Positions 35,585-46,127 are shown, counted from the stretch's first letter. The stretch is 62,799 nucleotides of DNA from an uncultured Shimia sp. (GCA_937897325.1 CALCOY010000093.1:1-62799); one strand, 5' to 3'. Notes: generated by a model from the letters alone, not told the origin. A program made the numbers and translations.

Positions 35585-36394
35585 TCACTGAGAAACCGCG
35601 AGGGGCCAGTAGAAATCCGGGGGCAGGCCTGCCTCGGCCCGTTTTTCCTCATTGAAAGGCGGTTTGAGCGGGCCTTTGAAGTATTTTTGGACAAGCGTGT
35701 GAAAAACCTCTTTCGGATCCGCGTCTTCCCGACCGCAGAGAAAATGAAACCATTTCGATCCATAGGCCACATGCGCGACCTCTTCGGCGTATATCGTTTC
35801 GAGAGCCGACACAGCATTGTCGGCATCAGCCTTGCGGAAGACTTCGATCATGTTCGGTGTGACATCAAGCCCGCGCGCTTCAAGCACCATCGGCACCACG
35901 GCCAGTCGTCCCATCAGATCCTCTGCCGTATCTTCGGCGGCGCGCCACATTCCGGCGTGGGCGGGCAGGGCGCCATATGAGCTGTCCAGTTCTCCCAGGC
36001 AATCGCACATCAGGTTGAAGTGTTTGGATTCCTCATCCGCCGCTTTCACCCAGTCGTCGTAAAAGCCCATCGGCATTGGCACATGCGTGAAGCGCGCAAT
36101 GATGTCCCAGTGCAGATCGACCGCGTTCAATTCGATATGCGCAACCGCATGCAAGAGCGCGACACGACCCTGCGGCGATCCGGGCTTGCGCTTTGGGACA
36201 TCCCGCGGGCTCAACAATTCAGGTGCAACCGGACGGGCGGGATGGCGGGGCGGGTTGGCGTGCCCGATCTCGGGTTTTTTGCCGTTGGCCCGCGCCGCCT
36301 GCCATTCTGCAGCAAAGCCGCGGGACAGGCGGGTTTTCTCACGTCCGTCGGCGCAGCGCAGCACCGCGTCCGCCATCGCTGCCAGCGGGATCAA
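35585..36394 (-). CDS. DUF455 ferritin-like protein
   Basis: A 269-residue DUF455 protein of the ferritin-like di-iron superfamily. Carboxylate/histidine ligands can be seen in AVAHIELNAVDL, AADEESKHFNLM and IYAEEVAHVAYG, in the E and ExxH pattern of di-iron sites. The natural reaction is not known. I chose the TTG at 36394 because it overlaps the bcp stop (TTGA) and follows AAGG; the ATG at 36376 lacks a ribosome site. Confidence 0.88.
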   Translation of the reverse strand: MIPLAAMADAVLRCADGREKTRLSRGFAAEWQAARANGKKPEIGHANPPRHPARPVAPELLSPRDVPKRKPGSPQGRVALLHAVAHIELNAVDLHWDIIARFTHVPMPMGFYDDWVKAADEESKHFNLMCDCLGELDSSYGALPAHAGMWRAAEDTAEDLMGRLAVVPMVLEARGLDVTPNMIEVFRKADADNAVSALETIYAEEVAHVAYGSKWFHFLCGREDADPKEVFHTLVQKYFKGPLKPPFNEEKRAEAGLPPDFYWPLAVSQ

Positions 36395-36852
36395 AGCGCC
36401 TTCGCCGCCTCAAGCACCTTTTCCGCATGGCCCGGCACTTTCACCTTGCGCCAGATCTCGGCGATGGTGCCATCGGCACCGATGAGAAAGGTGGCGCGCT
36501 CGATGCCCATGTACTTTTTGCCATACATGTTCTTCTCGACCCAGACGCCGTAGTCTTCGCAGACCGAGGCGTTCTCATCCGACAAAAGCGGCACGCTCAG
36601 CTCTTTCTTCTTGGTGAATTTCTCATGGCTCGCCACGCTGTCCTTAGAGATGCCGAACACTTTTGCGCCAGCCGCCGCGAAAGCGTCAAGATGCTCCGAA
36701 AAAGCAATAGCTTCTTTGGTGCAGCCTGGTGTATCATCGCGCGGGTAAAAATAAAGAACGACCGGGCTGCCCTGGAGGGCGGACAAGGTTACTTCATCGC
36801 CCCCCGCTTGGGGCAATGTGAAATCGGGCGCAGGTGTCGAGATGTCAAGCAT
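36391..36852 (-). CDS. bcp: Thioredoxin-dependent peroxiredoxin, Bcp type
   Basis: A 153-residue peroxiredoxin of the BCP/PrxQ family that reduces hydroperoxides. The peroxidatic Cys44 is in YPRDDTPGCTKEA. The resolving cysteine usual five residues later is absent (Ile49); Cys in ENASVCEDYG is the only other candidate. It is cotranscribed with the DUF455 gene and divergent from the AsmA-like gene. Confidence 0.93.
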   Translation of the reverse strand: MLDISTPAPDFTLPQAGGDEVTLSALQGSPVVLYFYPRDDTPGCTKEAIAFSEHLDAFAAAGAKVFGISKDSVASHEKFTKKKELSVPLLSDENASVCEDYGVWVEKNMYGKKYMGIERATFLIGADGTIAEIWRKVKVPGHAEKVLEAAKAL

Positions 36853-36921
36853 GATCGGCCTTCCAGGTCTGTCAGTTTCAGTTGCTTCCGATGATAGAAC
36901 CGGGGGCGCGAATTTAAAGGC

Positions 36922-39900
36922 ATGACCAGCCCTCCTTCAAACAATCCCGAGGCCGATGCGGCGCTGCCCCCCAAACGCCGCGGCCGCTGGCTTCGTATAT
37001 GTCGACGCGTGGCCAGCATCTCGATCTCCCTATCGCTTGCCCTGCTGATCGGCGCGTTTATCTATCTGATGGCCGGGCGCCCTGTGACCTTGCCGCAAAG
37101 TGTTCAGGCCGAGATCGAGGACCGAGCGACCAAGCACTTGGCAGGTGGTCGGCTGCAATTCGATCAGCTTGAATTCGTCTTCCGCGATCGCTTCTACCCG
37201 CGCATCCGCTTCAACGACATGGAGATCTTCGGTCCAGATGGCCGTCGGATCGTATCCTTCGCCTCGGTCGAGGCGCGCCTGTCGCTGGAGCGTCTGATTG
37301 CAGGGCGCCTCCGGCCCAGCCACGTTTGGATCACAGGCGTTTCAGCCAAATTGCAACGCGCGGCTGATGGCAGCTTCAACCTCACTGCGGAAGGTGAGGC
37401 GGCCGCGCCATTGCGTCGGGCGGCCAGCGTGCCGGATCTGATCAAGCAGGTTGACCGTCTTCTGGCCCGCCGGGCTCTGGCCGATCTTGTCGAGGCAGAG
37501 CTTCAGGGCCTCACCCTGCGCTATGAGGATTTACGCACGGAGCGGGGCTGGACCGTCGATGGTGGGCGGGTTCGCATGACACGCGAGGGGAACGATCTGC
37601 AGATGGCCGCCGATTTGGCGCTGCTCAGCGGTGGCACGGGCGTGGCCACACTGGAAGCCACTTACGAGACCGTTCTGGGTGATTCTGCTGCCGAATTCGG
37701 CGTCAATTTCACCGATGTCTCGGCAGGTGACATTGCTGCGCAAGGCCCCGCCTTTGCCTGGCTGGACATCCTGCGTGCGCCGATTTCCGGAGCCCTGCGC
37801 AGCGGTGTTTCGGACGATGGAACGGTGCAGGAACTGAACGCAACGTTGACCATAAGGCAGGGCGTGGTGCAGCCCACCGACGCGACCCGGCCTATTCCGT
37901 TCAATGGCGCGCGCAGCTACTTCACGTATGACCCCGTTGCCCAGTCCATCACATTCGACGAACTTTCCATCGACAGCAAATGGTTCGCTGGCCGAGCGGA
38001 AGGGCAGGCCTTTCTCAACGGGCTGGAGGCCGGACAACTTACCGATCTTGTTGGCCAGTTCACCATATCGGGCCTTCAGTTTGATCCGGCAGAGCTTTAT
38101 CCTGAACCCGTAATTATCGACGGTCTGCAGATGGATTTCCGCCTGACGCCGTCGCCTTTCCGTTTCGAACTGGGACAAGGCCTTCTGCAGGACAAAGGGC
38201 AGTCCCTCGCGCTCAGCGGTCATCTGGTCGCTGCAGAGTCGGGTTGGGACTACGGCCTTGACGCGCAAATGGACGGGATCAGCGCCGAGCGTGTCTTGAC
38301 ACTTTGGCCGCCTGGTCTTGTCCCGCGCACCCGAGACTGGCTTTCCCGGAACCTTCTGAAGGCCCATCTCAGTGATGTCGACGTATCTTTGCGCAGCGAT
38401 CTTGCGGGCGAACCGCAGGCCTATCTCAGTTTCGACTATGCGGATGCAGATGTGCGTTATGCACGGACGCTTCCCCCGATCACTGGGGCCAGCGGGCATG
38501 CAAACCTTCTGCGAAACCGCTTCGTGATCTCGGTCGATCGTGGGCAGGTCACGCCACCCACCGGGGGCCCGATTTCGGCGGCAGGTTCGTCATTCATCAT
38601 CCCGGATGTCACCGTCAAAGGCGGCCCGCCCGGCGTGGCCCGTATCGTGGCGCGGGGCACTGTGACCTCGGCTCTCTCGCTTCTCGACATGCCGCCACTT
38701 TCGGTCATGTCCAAGGCCAATCTGCCGGTTGATTTGGCCGACGGCGCCATGCGGGTTGAAGGCGCATTGTCCTTGCCGCTGCGCAGGGGGGTGACCGTCG
38801 CGGATCTGGAATATGACGCTACGGGCCGCCTGATGAATGTCAGCAGCACCAAATTGATCGAAGGCCGCAGCCTGCGCGCGTCGGAGTTTGGCCTGAACGT
38901 CAACGAGGATCTTGTCGCCATCGGAGGAGAAGGCACCTTGGACGGTGTCCCATTCCAAGCCACCTGGAGCAGTCCGATCAGGCCTGGTCCAACTTCCAGT
39001 CGGGTTGAAGGCCTTGTCAGCCTGTCCCCGATTGCCGCCGACCGTTTCGATTTGGGACTGCCCAACGGTGCCCTTCAGGGCGAGGCGCAAGGCAAGTTGA
39101 ACGTTACGCTGCCGCCGGGCGGTCCGCCGGAATTCACCCTGAGTTCCGACATGCAGGGCCTTGGCGTTTCCATCCCGCAGATGGGCTGGTTCAAGGGTAG
39201 GGGCAGTAGCGGGGAATTGGAGGTCGCGGGCACGCTTGGCCCCACGCCCGAGGTTTCGCGTCTTTCGCTGAATGCTGCCGGTCTCTCTGCAACGGGCCGC
39301 GTCACTTTGAACGAGGGCGGCGGTCTGTCTCGCGCCCGCTTTGATCAGGTCTCTCTGGGCGATTGGCTTAACGGACCCGTAGATCTGGTCGGGCGCGGTC
39401 GCGGCCAACCGCCCGAGATCGTTCTGCGCGGCGGTACGCTTGATATGCGAAGGGCCAGTTTCGGCCAATCGGGCGGCGGTGGCGGATCGGGGGGTGCGGT
39501 GACTCCCATTCGCATGTCACTCGACCGGCTCCAGATCAACGACACAATTGCCCTGACGGGCGTGAACGGTACGTTCGTCAGCCGCCGCGAGGGGATGGAG
39601 GGGACATTCACTGCCCGCGTCAATGGCGGCGCAGAGGTGACAGGCCAGCTTGTTCCCCGCGATGGTCGGAGCGCCTTGCGCCTTACCTCATCGGATGCAG
39701 GCGGGGTTTTTGCCGCAGCCGGTCTTCTGCGGCAGGCGCGAGGGGGGAACCTGGTGCTGACCCTTCTGCCCTCTGGTGAAAGCGGTAGCTTTGACGGCAC
39801 CCTGCGTGTCAGCAACACGCGGGTGAAGGATGCGCCTGCCATGGCTGATCTGTTGTCCGCGATCAGCATTGTCGGCCTTTTAGAGCAGTTGAGCGGCGAC

Positions 39901-40314
39901 GGGATCGTCTTTTCCGACGTGACCGCCAACTTCCGCCTGACCCCCTCGACCGTCATCCTGACGGGGGCGAGCGCGACCGGACCGTCGATGGGGCTTTCGA
40001 TGGATGGCACCTATCTCGTCGCTGACAAGGCGCTCGATATGCAGGGTGTCATCTCGCCGGTCTACTTCCTTAATGGCCTCGGCAGCATCTTCACCCGCCC
40101 GGGTGAAGGTCTGATCGGATTCAACTACCGCATGGCCGGTCCTGCAGCAGAGCCGCGTGTGTCGGTGAACCCGCTTTCGGCGCTGACGCCGGGCATGTTC
40201 CGCGACCTCTTCCGCGCGCCCCCGCCGCGCATAGACAACCCGCCTCAGGGCGGCAATGCGCTGGTTCCCGACCAACGGCCCCGACGCCAACGCGAAGAGT
40301 TTGAAGGCCGCTGA
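36922..40314 (+). CDS. Large AsmA/YhdP-like (DUF3971) envelope protein
   Basis: An 1130-residue protein with a basic N-terminus, one membrane helix (about residues 32-51) and a very long, repetitive, beta-rich periplasmic part. The DUF3971-type centre and the AsmA-like C-terminal part ([31 protein letters not shown]) are recognisable. Relatives such as YhdP, TamB and AsmA form hydrophobic grooves that carry phospholipids between membranes. A role in lipid transport or outer-membrane homeostasis is inferred. The C-terminus is proline- and arginine-rich. Confidence 0.87.
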   Translation: MTSPPSNNPEADAALPPKRRGRWLRICRRVASISISLSLALLIGAFIYLMAGRPVTLPQSVQAEIEDRATKHLAGGRLQFDQLEFVFRDRFYPRIRFNDMEIFGPDGRRIVSFASVEARLSLERLIAGRLRPSHVWITGVSAKLQRAADGSFNLTAEGEAAAPLRRAASVPDLIKQVDRLLARRALADLVEAELQGLTLRYEDLRTERGWTVDGGRVRMTREGNDLQMAADLALLSGGTGVATLEATYETVLGDSAAEFGVNFTDVSAGDIAAQGPAFAWLDILRAPISGALRSGVSDDGTVQELNATLTIRQGVVQPTDATRPIPFNGARSYFTYDPVAQSITFDELSIDSKWFAGRAEGQAFLNGLEAGQLTDLVGQFTISGLQFDPAELYPEPVIIDGLQMDFRLTPSPFRFELGQGLLQDKGQSLALSGHLVAAESGWDYGLDAQMDGISAERVLTLWPPGLVPRTRDWLSRNLLKAHLSDVDVSLRSDLAGEPQAYLSFDYADADVRYARTLPPITGASGHANLLRNRFVISVDRGQVTPPTGGPISAAGSSFIIPDVTVKGGPPGVARIVARGTVTSALSLLDMPPLSVMSKANLPVDLADGAMRVEGALSLPLRRGVTVADLEYDATGRLMNVSSTKLIEGRSLRASEFGLNVNEDLVAIGGEGTLDGVPFQATWSSPIRPGPTSSRVEGLVSLSPIAADRFDLGLPNGALQGEAQGKLNVTLPPGGPPEFTLSSDMQGLGVSIPQMGWFKGRGSSGELEVAGTLGPTPEVSRLSLNAAGLSATGRVTLNEGGGLSRARFDQVSLGDWLNGPVDLVGRGRGQPPEIVLRGGTLDMRRASFGQSGGGGGSGGAVTPIRMSLDRLQINDTIALTGVNGTFVSRREGMEGTFTARVNGGAEVTGQLVPRDGRSALRLTSSDAGGVFAAAGLLRQARGGNLVLTLLPSGESGSFDGTLRVSNTRVKDAPAMADLLSAISIVGLLEQLSGDGIVFSDVTANFRLTPSTVILTGASATGPSMGLSMDGTYLVADKALDMQGVISPVYFLNGLGSIFTRPGEGLIGFNYRMAGPAAEPRVSVNPLSALTPGMFRDLFRAPPPRIDNPPQGGNALVPDQRPRRQREEFEGR

Positions 40315-40336
40315 CAGTCAGTCTAAAGCCCGGGCT

Positions 40337-41398
40337 ATGAAACTCAGCGATTTTGACTTTGACTTGCCCGAGGGGCGTATCGCGACCCGGCCCGCGCGGC
40401 CAAGGTCATCCGCCAAGCTGCTTGTGGCGGGCCCCGGCACACTGCACGATCAGATCGTGCGGGATTTGCCAGATTGGCTCCGGCCCGGCGATCTTTTGGT
40501 TCTCAACGACACCAAGGTCATTCCCGCACGCCTGAGCGGCATGCGGTCCCGTCAAGGTGCCCAAGGTCTGACCAAGGCGCGGATCGAAGTCACGATGCTG
40601 GAACCTCGCGCCGATGGCACATGGGCTTCTCTGATCAAGCCACTAAAGAAGGTGAAGATGGGCGAGGTCGTGCAGTTCTCGGATGATCTCAGCGCCACAC
40701 TGGAAGACGTGGCGGACGGCCAGGGCGTCTTGCGCTTCAATCTGACAGGCGACGACTTTGACGTTGCCCTCGCCTCGGCCGGGGCCATGCCGCTGCCGCC
40801 TTATATTGCCGCCAAACGCCCTGCCGATGAACAGGACAAGACCGACTACCAGACGATCTGGGCGCGCAATCAGGGGGCCGTGGCCGCACCGACGGCCTCG
40901 CTTCATTTCGATGACGCACTGATCCGTGCGCTTAAGGCCCGCGGTGTCGGGATGACATTCGTCACCCTCCATGTGGGCGCTGGAACCTTCCTGCCTGTGA
41001 AGGTCGACGATGTGACCACCCACAAGATGCACGGCGAATGGGGCCAGATCGGTGCCGCGGCCGCTGAGGCCATCGCCCGTGCTAAGGTTGAAGGAAGCCG
41101 CGTCATCCCCGTTGGTACAACTGCCTTGCGCTTGATCGAGACCGCCGCCCGCGATGGTGCGATCGGCCCCTGGGAAGGTATGACCGACATCTTTATCTAT
41201 CCGGGCTTTGAGTTTCGCGCGGCCGACGGTCTCATGACCAATTTCCACCTGCCGAAATCGACCCTGATTATGCTGGTCTCTGCCCTGATGGGGCGCGCCC
41301 GGATCCTGCAGATCTACGACCACGCGATTGCCAACGATTATCGGTTTTTTTCCTACGGCGATGCGTCGCTTTTATTGCCCGATGGCACTGGCGCCTGA
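40337..41398 (+). CDS. queA: S-adenosylmethionine:tRNA ribosyltransferase-isomerase
   Basis: A 353-residue QueA, which adds the cyclopentene part of queuosine to tRNA wobble G34 using the ribosyl group of SAM. Family segments [42 protein letters not shown] and GGTALRLIE-like [12 protein letters not shown], plus [11 protein letters not shown] and [17 protein letters not shown], are all present. The ATG at 40337 is chosen from the conserved [12 protein letters not shown] start; 81 in-frame bases upstream overlap the previous gene. Confidence 0.96.
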   Translation: MKLSDFDFDLPEGRIATRPARPRSSAKLLVAGPGTLHDQIVRDLPDWLRPGDLLVLNDTKVIPARLSGMRSRQGAQGLTKARIEVTMLEPRADGTWASLIKPLKKVKMGEVVQFSDDLSATLEDVADGQGVLRFNLTGDDFDVALASAGAMPLPPYIAAKRPADEQDKTDYQTIWARNQGAVAAPTASLHFDDALIRALKARGVGMTFVTLHVGAGTFLPVKVDDVTTHKMHGEWGQIGAAAAEAIARAKVEGSRVIPVGTTALRLIETAARDGAIGPWEGMTDIFIYPGFEFRAADGLMTNFHLPKSTLIMLVSALMGRARILQIYDHAIANDYRFFSYGDASLLLPDGTGA

Positions 41399-41485
41399 AA
41401 TCGACATACCTCATGTCGCAGACCAGACCGACAGCGCCAGCGCGCCCGTGGCACTGCACCAAATAGACATCATAAGGAGGCCAAA

Positions 41486-42754
41486 ATGATCCAGGTTCTC
41501 AAAAGCGCGTGGGCGCTTCTTTTGGGCATGGGCCTTCTTATGATCGGCAACGGCATGCAGGGCACTTTGCTGGGCGTGCGCGGCCAGATTGAGGGCTTCG
41601 GAACGTTCGAGATGTCGATCGTCATGTCGGCTTACTTCGTAGGGTTTCTCGGCGGCAGCCAGATGGCCCCCGGCATGATCCGCCGCGTGGGCCATGTGCG
41701 CGTTTTTGCAGCCCTTGCTTCACTCATCTCCGCCGTTCTGATCCTCTACCCCACTTTTGCCCAGGTTTGGGTGTGGACACTTGGCCGTGTCCTGATCGGC
41801 TTTTGCTTTTCCGCCGTCTACGTGACGGCGGAAAGCTGGCTCAACAATGCGTCAACGAACGAAAACCGCGGGCAATCGTTGTCGCTCTACATGATCGTGC
41901 AGACCCTTGGCATCGTTGCGGCACAGGGCCTGATGCTGGCCGCTGATCCGTCGGGATATGTGCTGTTCGTCATCCCATCAGTTCTTGTCAGCCTGGCCAT
42001 CACGCCGATCCTTCTGTCGATTACGCCAACGCCAGCCTTCGACACCACCAAGCCGATGAGCCTTCCGCGATTGGCACGCCAGTCCCCGCTGGGCTGCGTC
42101 GGCATGTTTCTTCTGGGGGGTATATTCGCTGCGCAGTTCGGCATGTCTTCGGTCTATGGCACGTTGGCGGGTCTCAGCGTCGGCCAGATCTCGACCTTCG
42201 TCGCGCTGTTCTTTGTGGGCGCCGTCCTGACTCAATATCCCATCGGCTGGCTTTCCGATCGGATGGGCCGCCGCATTCTTGTGATCGGCGTGTCCACGAT
42301 CGGCATTTGCGGCGCCGTCCTCGGCATCTTGATGGGCGATGACTTCGCCATGCTGCTTGTCGCAGCCTTCATCGTGGGCGGCATGTCGAACCCGCTATAC
42401 TCGCTATTGATCGCGCACACGAATGACTTTCTCGACTACGACGACATGGCCGCTGCCTCGGGCGGGCTTGTTTTCATCAACGGGCTTGGGGCGATCACCG
42501 GACCGCTGATCACCGGCTGGCTGATGGATCAGATCGGTCCACCCGGTTTTTTCATGTTCATCGCGATGCTGTTCGGCGCGTTGGGCGGATACGCGGCTTA
42601 CCGCAACACGCGTCGCAATGCCGTCGCGGTAGAAGAGACCGGCAGCTACGTCGTGCTGACCCCAGCGGCCACCACCGCTGTCGGTATGGAGATTGCGCAA
42701 GAATATGCCATCGAAACCGATCAGCAGGACGCGGACGAGCAAAATGCGACCTAA
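41486..42754 (+). CDS. MFS transporter (YcaD-like)
   Basis: A 422-residue major facilitator with about 12 membrane segments. Motif-A-like GWLSDRMGRRIL lies in the second half and an acidic TAESWLNN segment in the first; the latter is typical of the YcaD group. The polar C-terminal tail of about 40 residues is acidic. The substrate is unknown. A very strong AAGGAGG precedes the ATG. Confidence 0.87.
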   Translation: MIQVLKSAWALLLGMGLLMIGNGMQGTLLGVRGQIEGFGTFEMSIVMSAYFVGFLGGSQMAPGMIRRVGHVRVFAALASLISAVLILYPTFAQVWVWTLGRVLIGFCFSAVYVTAESWLNNASTNENRGQSLSLYMIVQTLGIVAAQGLMLAADPSGYVLFVIPSVLVSLAITPILLSITPTPAFDTTKPMSLPRLARQSPLGCVGMFLLGGIFAAQFGMSSVYGTLAGLSVGQISTFVALFFVGAVLTQYPIGWLSDRMGRRILVIGVSTIGICGAVLGILMGDDFAMLLVAAFIVGGMSNPLYSLLIAHTNDFLDYDDMAAASGGLVFINGLGAITGPLITGWLMDQIGPPGFFMFIAMLFGALGGYAAYRNTRRNAVAVEETGSYVVLTPAATTAVGMEIAQEYAIETDQQDADEQNAT

Positions 42755-42860
42755 TATGTCAGGTGTGTCGCTTTTCGTTACTCGCTGAAATCATATCTAT
42801 GACTTAACGTTAACCTACAGGCATCGTTGGGGGGATTGATGAGTGAAGGAGAAAGGGACC

Positions 42861-43445
42861 ATGAAGGGACCCGATAGAGTATTGAAATTCTGGCTTGACG
42901 ATCACGGGCTGGAAACGTGGTATAAAGAAGACAAGACCATTGATGATCATATTTCAGATCAGTTTGAAGCGATGTGGAATGGGGCTGTCGAAGGGCGGTT
43001 TTCGCTCTGGATGACATATCCGAACGGCGCGCTGGCTTACATCATTTTGACGGATCAGTTCTCGCGCAATATGTTCCGTGGCACGGCGAAGGCGTTTTCA
43101 AGCGATCGTTTTGCGCTCGCCGTGGCCAAGTCGGCCATCGACAAGGGTTGGGACATGCGGGTCGACGAACCGGCACGGCAGTTCTTCTATCTGCCGCTGA
43201 TGCATTCGGAAAACCTGTGCGATCAGGAACGCTGTGTGCGCCTGATCTGCGAACGCATGCCGGAGACGGGTACGAGCAACCTGCTGCATGCGCGGGCACA
43301 TCGCGATGTCATTCGTGACTTCGGACGCTTTCCACACCGGAACGAGTCGCTGGGCCGTGCAAGCACACAGCAGGAAGTCGCGTTTCTGGCGCAGGGTGGT
43401 TACGGTGCGGTGGTTCGGGCGCTTCAAGCCGACAAGGCTGCCTGA
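42861..43445 (+). CDS. DUF924 family protein
   Basis: A 194-residue, mainly helical protein with DUF924 signatures: VLKFWLDDHGLETWYKED, IILTDQFSRNMFRGTAKAFSSD, FFYLPLMHSENLCDQE and DFGRFPHRNESLGRAST. The family has a TPR-like fold and no established function. The ATG at 42861 follows GGAGAAAGGG; a GTG 18 bases upstream is less likely. Confidence 0.9.
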   Translation: MKGPDRVLKFWLDDHGLETWYKEDKTIDDHISDQFEAMWNGAVEGRFSLWMTYPNGALAYIILTDQFSRNMFRGTAKAFSSDRFALAVAKSAIDKGWDMRVDEPARQFFYLPLMHSENLCDQERCVRLICERMPETGTSNLLHARAHRDVIRDFGRFPHRNESLGRASTQQEVAFLAQGGYGAVVRALQADKAA

Positions 43446-43512
43446 TACGGGCTGCCTGGTCTGAACGCATAGCGGAATTGTCGCGCGTCAGGCGGATTGC
43501 CGCTGCGCCGGG

Positions 43513-43534
43513 GATGGTTTAATGCTAAACTATC
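43513..43534 (+). promoter_or_regulatory. Palindromic operator upstream of lpdA
   Basis: GGTTTA and TAAACT arms surround ATGC, with core GTTTAATGCTAAAC, 29 bases before the lpdA ATG. It matches the pdhA-upstream palindrome at 18 of 22 positions, in the same orientation relative to the gene. This suggests one regulator controls E1/E2 and E3 of the dehydrogenase complex. Confidence 0.65.
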
Positions 43535-43563
43535 TTTGACGCAGCGCAGAGAAGGGCATTCCG

Positions 43564-44961
43564 ATGGCAGCGAAAAGCTTTGACGTGGTGGTGATCGGGG
43601 CGGGCCCCGGCGGATATGTAGCGGCTATCCGCGCGGCGCAGCTGGGCCTAAGCGCGGCCATCATTGAGCGTGAGCATCTGGGCGGCATCTGCCTGAACTG
43701 GGGCTGCATCCCCACAAAAGCCATGTTGCGGTCTTCAGAGGTCTTTCATCTCATGCACCGCGCAAAGGAATTCGGCCTCAAGGCCAGCGGAATTGACTAT
43801 GATCTTGACGCTGTTGTCGACCGGTCGCGCAAGGTGGCAGGCCAGCTTTCCGGGGGGGTGGCGCATCTACTGAAGAAGAACAAAGTCACCACCATAATGG
43901 GTGAAGCGACGATCCCCGCCAAAGGCAAGGTTAGGGTCAAGACGGACAAGAGCACCGAAGAGTTGATCGCGAAAAGCATCATACTCGCCACTGGCGCGCG
44001 CGCGCGCGAATTGCCTGGTCTTGAGGCTGATGGCGATCTGGTCTGGACGTATAAGCACGCGCTGAAGCCTGTGCGGATGCCCAAAAAGCTGCTGGTCATC
44101 GGGTCGGGTGCTATCGGCATTGAATTCGCGAGCTTCTACAACACACTCGGCGCCGATACGACCGTAGTCGAGGTGATGGACCGTGTTCTGCCTGTGGAAG
44201 ACGCTGAAATCTCGGCCTTTGCCAAGAAATCCTTTGAAAAACAAGGCATGAAGATCATGCAAAAGGCCATGGTCAAACAGCTTGACCGCGCCAAAGACAA
44301 GGTGACGGCCCATATTGAGACGGGTGGCAAGATCGAAAAGCACGACTTTGACACGGTGATCTCGGCCGTTGGAATTGTTGGCAACGTCGAGGGGCTGGGG
44401 CTTGAGGAACTCGGGGTGAAGATCGACCGCAGCCATGTGGTGACGGACGAGTATTGCCGCACTGGTGTCGAAGGGCTTTATGCGATAGGTGACATTGCCG
44501 GAGCCCCATGGCTCGCCCATAAGGCGAGTCATGAAGGCGTCATGGTGGCAGAGCTTGTTTCGGGCAAGAACGACGTCCACCCCGTCAAACCCGAGAGCAT
44601 CGCGGGCTGCACCTATTGCCATCCGCAAGTGGCCAGCGTCGGCTATTCAGAAGCTAAGGCCAAAGAACTGGGCTACGACGTCAAAGTTGGGCACTTCCCA
44701 TTCATGGGCAACGGCAAGGCCATCGCCTTGGGCGAGCAGGAAGGCATGATCAAAACCGTATTCGACGCAAAGACCGGAGAGCTTCTGGGGGCTCACATGA
44801 TCGGTGCCGAGGTCACCGAACTGATCCAGGGTTATGTGGTCGGCCGGCAGCTTGAAACAACGGAGCAGGATTTGATGGAGACCGTCTTCCCGCATCCCAC
44901 GCTGAGCGAGATAATGCATGAAAGCGTGCTCGACGCTTATGATCGCGCGATCCACTTCTGA
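43564..44961 (+). CDS. lpdA: Dihydrolipoyl dehydrogenase (E3)
   Basis: A 465-residue flavoenzyme that reoxidises dihydrolipoyl groups with NAD. The FAD motif GAGPGGY is at residues 12-18, the redox disulfide is Cys43-Cys48 (GGICLNWGCIPTK), NAD binding is at GSGAIGIEFASF, and the C-terminal FPHPTLSE gives the catalytic His-Glu pair. It is separate from the pdh operon but shares its upstream palindrome. Confidence 0.96.
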   Translation: MAAKSFDVVVIGAGPGGYVAAIRAAQLGLSAAIIEREHLGGICLNWGCIPTKAMLRSSEVFHLMHRAKEFGLKASGIDYDLDAVVDRSRKVAGQLSGGVAHLLKKNKVTTIMGEATIPAKGKVRVKTDKSTEELIAKSIILATGARARELPGLEADGDLVWTYKHALKPVRMPKKLLVIGSGAIGIEFASFYNTLGADTTVVEVMDRVLPVEDAEISAFAKKSFEKQGMKIMQKAMVKQLDRAKDKVTAHIETGGKIEKHDFDTVISAVGIVGNVEGLGLEELGVKIDRSHVVTDEYCRTGVEGLYAIGDIAGAPWLAHKASHEGVMVAELVSGKNDVHPVKPESIAGCTYCHPQVASVGYSEAKAKELGYDVKVGHFPFMGNGKAIALGEQEGMIKTVFDAKTGELLGAHMIGAEVTELIQGYVVGRQLETTEQDLMETVFPHPTLSEIMHESVLDAYDRAIHF

Positions 44962-45496
44962 CCCGATGAAGACCATGCGCGTCCTTGCGTAAAGGGCGCT
45001 TATTCCTATTGGATTTCCAGAAGATCTTGCGTGCAAACGATCTAGTCGACTCGCGTTAGACCTTGTCCAGCCCCGATAGCGCCAACACCGCTTGATCGCC
45101 GGAGGAGGGTGCAAACTCTGATGGGTGCTTGCCTGCCACAAGACTGTATTTGCCTGGTTGCTTAACGGTTGTGCACCCTCAGGTTGCTGCATACGCCTGC
45201 GAACACCCATGACATGTATTCCCACAGATCTTGATTGATTTTTTCAGCGAAATGAAGGACTTTCATAGCCTGAGCAATTGTTGATCAATGCGAAAAAGTC
45301 TGTGCCATCGATCACAAATGTTTGCAGCCTGCCGCTTTTTGTGGCAAAGATAGACGTAAGGGAGATGTTCTAGGCATCTTTTCGCCATATACTTGAAGAA
45401 ATTGCGGCGAACGGCTTTCATGTCGCGTCACTGTCGCATAAACAAAGCTAGATGAGTACGGACGCGTATGTGTGTCGTAATACACGGGAGACTTTA
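44962..45496 (+). other. 535-bp intergenic region with a long-range inverted repeat
   Basis: No convincing ORF is seen. Just after lpdA, GCGC..CCTT-GCGT-AAGG.GCGC (about 44978-45000) is a weak terminator-like hairpin. Farther on, GAGGGTGCA (45105-45113) and TGCACCCTC (45172-45180) are a perfect 9-bp inverted repeat enclosing 58 bases, which could close a small structured RNA. The last 200 bases are relatively AT-rich and probably hold the promoter of the following secreted protein. Confidence 0.4.
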
Positions 45497-46102
45497 ATGA
45501 GACGTTTATTTGTAGCGGCCGGTGTTTTGGCCGTGACAGCGTGGGGGGCCGTCAGCGCAGCTGCTGCAACTCTCGATATCGTTCCGGGCGGGACGACATC
45601 TGTCGAAGTGACAGCCGATCTCGACGGTCTTGGGCTGAGTGCTGGCACTATCGGTACTGCGACGGCCGAGGTTGTCGATGGCAATCTGGTTGTCGATTTC
45701 CCAATCACGGGTGGTTCGGTCACAGACGGCGTTGCGATGATCGAGCACGAAGGTAGTGGTGTTGAGATATTCCTCACATCCGACCCGTCGTCGAGTATTT
45801 CGCTGACAAACTTCCTGATCGATACGGGGGAAGGCACAGTCTCAAGCGATGTCAACGGAATCGCAAATGCGGTTGTGTTTGATTTCGGCACAATTGATGA
45901 CTCGGGCATTCAGCTGAATTTTGCCGGTTTTCTTGCCGGTGCTCTGACAGCAGCCTTTGGTGCGCCAAACACAACTGGTGGCGAGTTCGGGATTGCAAAC
46001 ACAAATCCTGAAATTGCTCCAATTCCGCTTCCAGCGGGTGCTCCTCTGTTGATCGCAGGTTTGGCTGCCTTCGCATTCCTGCGTCGTCGCAAAGTCGCCT
46101 GA
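45497..46102 (+). CDS. Secreted protein with VPLPA-CTERM-like sorting signal
   Basis: A 201-residue protein. It has a signal peptide (RRLFVAAGVLAVTAWGAVSAAAA), a beta-rich central region of low complexity rich in T, G, D and S, and a C-terminal sorting signal: IPLPAGAPLLIAG, a short hydrophobic helix and the basic RRRK end. This tripartite tail matches VPLPA-CTERM signals handled by the exosortase/archaeosortase family. The ATG at 45497 follows GGGAG. No exosortase or polysaccharide genes are in the window. The function of the central part is unknown. Confidence 0.85.
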   Translation: MRRLFVAAGVLAVTAWGAVSAAAATLDIVPGGTTSVEVTADLDGLGLSAGTIGTATAEVVDGNLVVDFPITGGSVTDGVAMIEHEGSGVEIFLTSDPSSSISLTNFLIDTGEGTVSSDVNGIANAVVFDFGTIDDSGIQLNFAGFLAGALTAAFGAPNTTGGEFGIANTNPEIAPIPLPAGAPLLIAGLAAFAFLRRRKVA

Positions 46103-46127
46103 TCTACTAGGCCAAAGAATTCGAAAG

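Noticed and set aside
32049-42754. Resistance island suggested by several MFS transporters
   Set aside because: The three transporters are separated by housekeeping genes with the same base composition and no mobile-element signals.
45105-45180. Known riboswitch, 6S, tmRNA or 4.5S RNA in the lpdA-VPLPA gap
   Set aside because: None of the conserved cores of these RNAs could be recognised; only the inverted repeat is reported.
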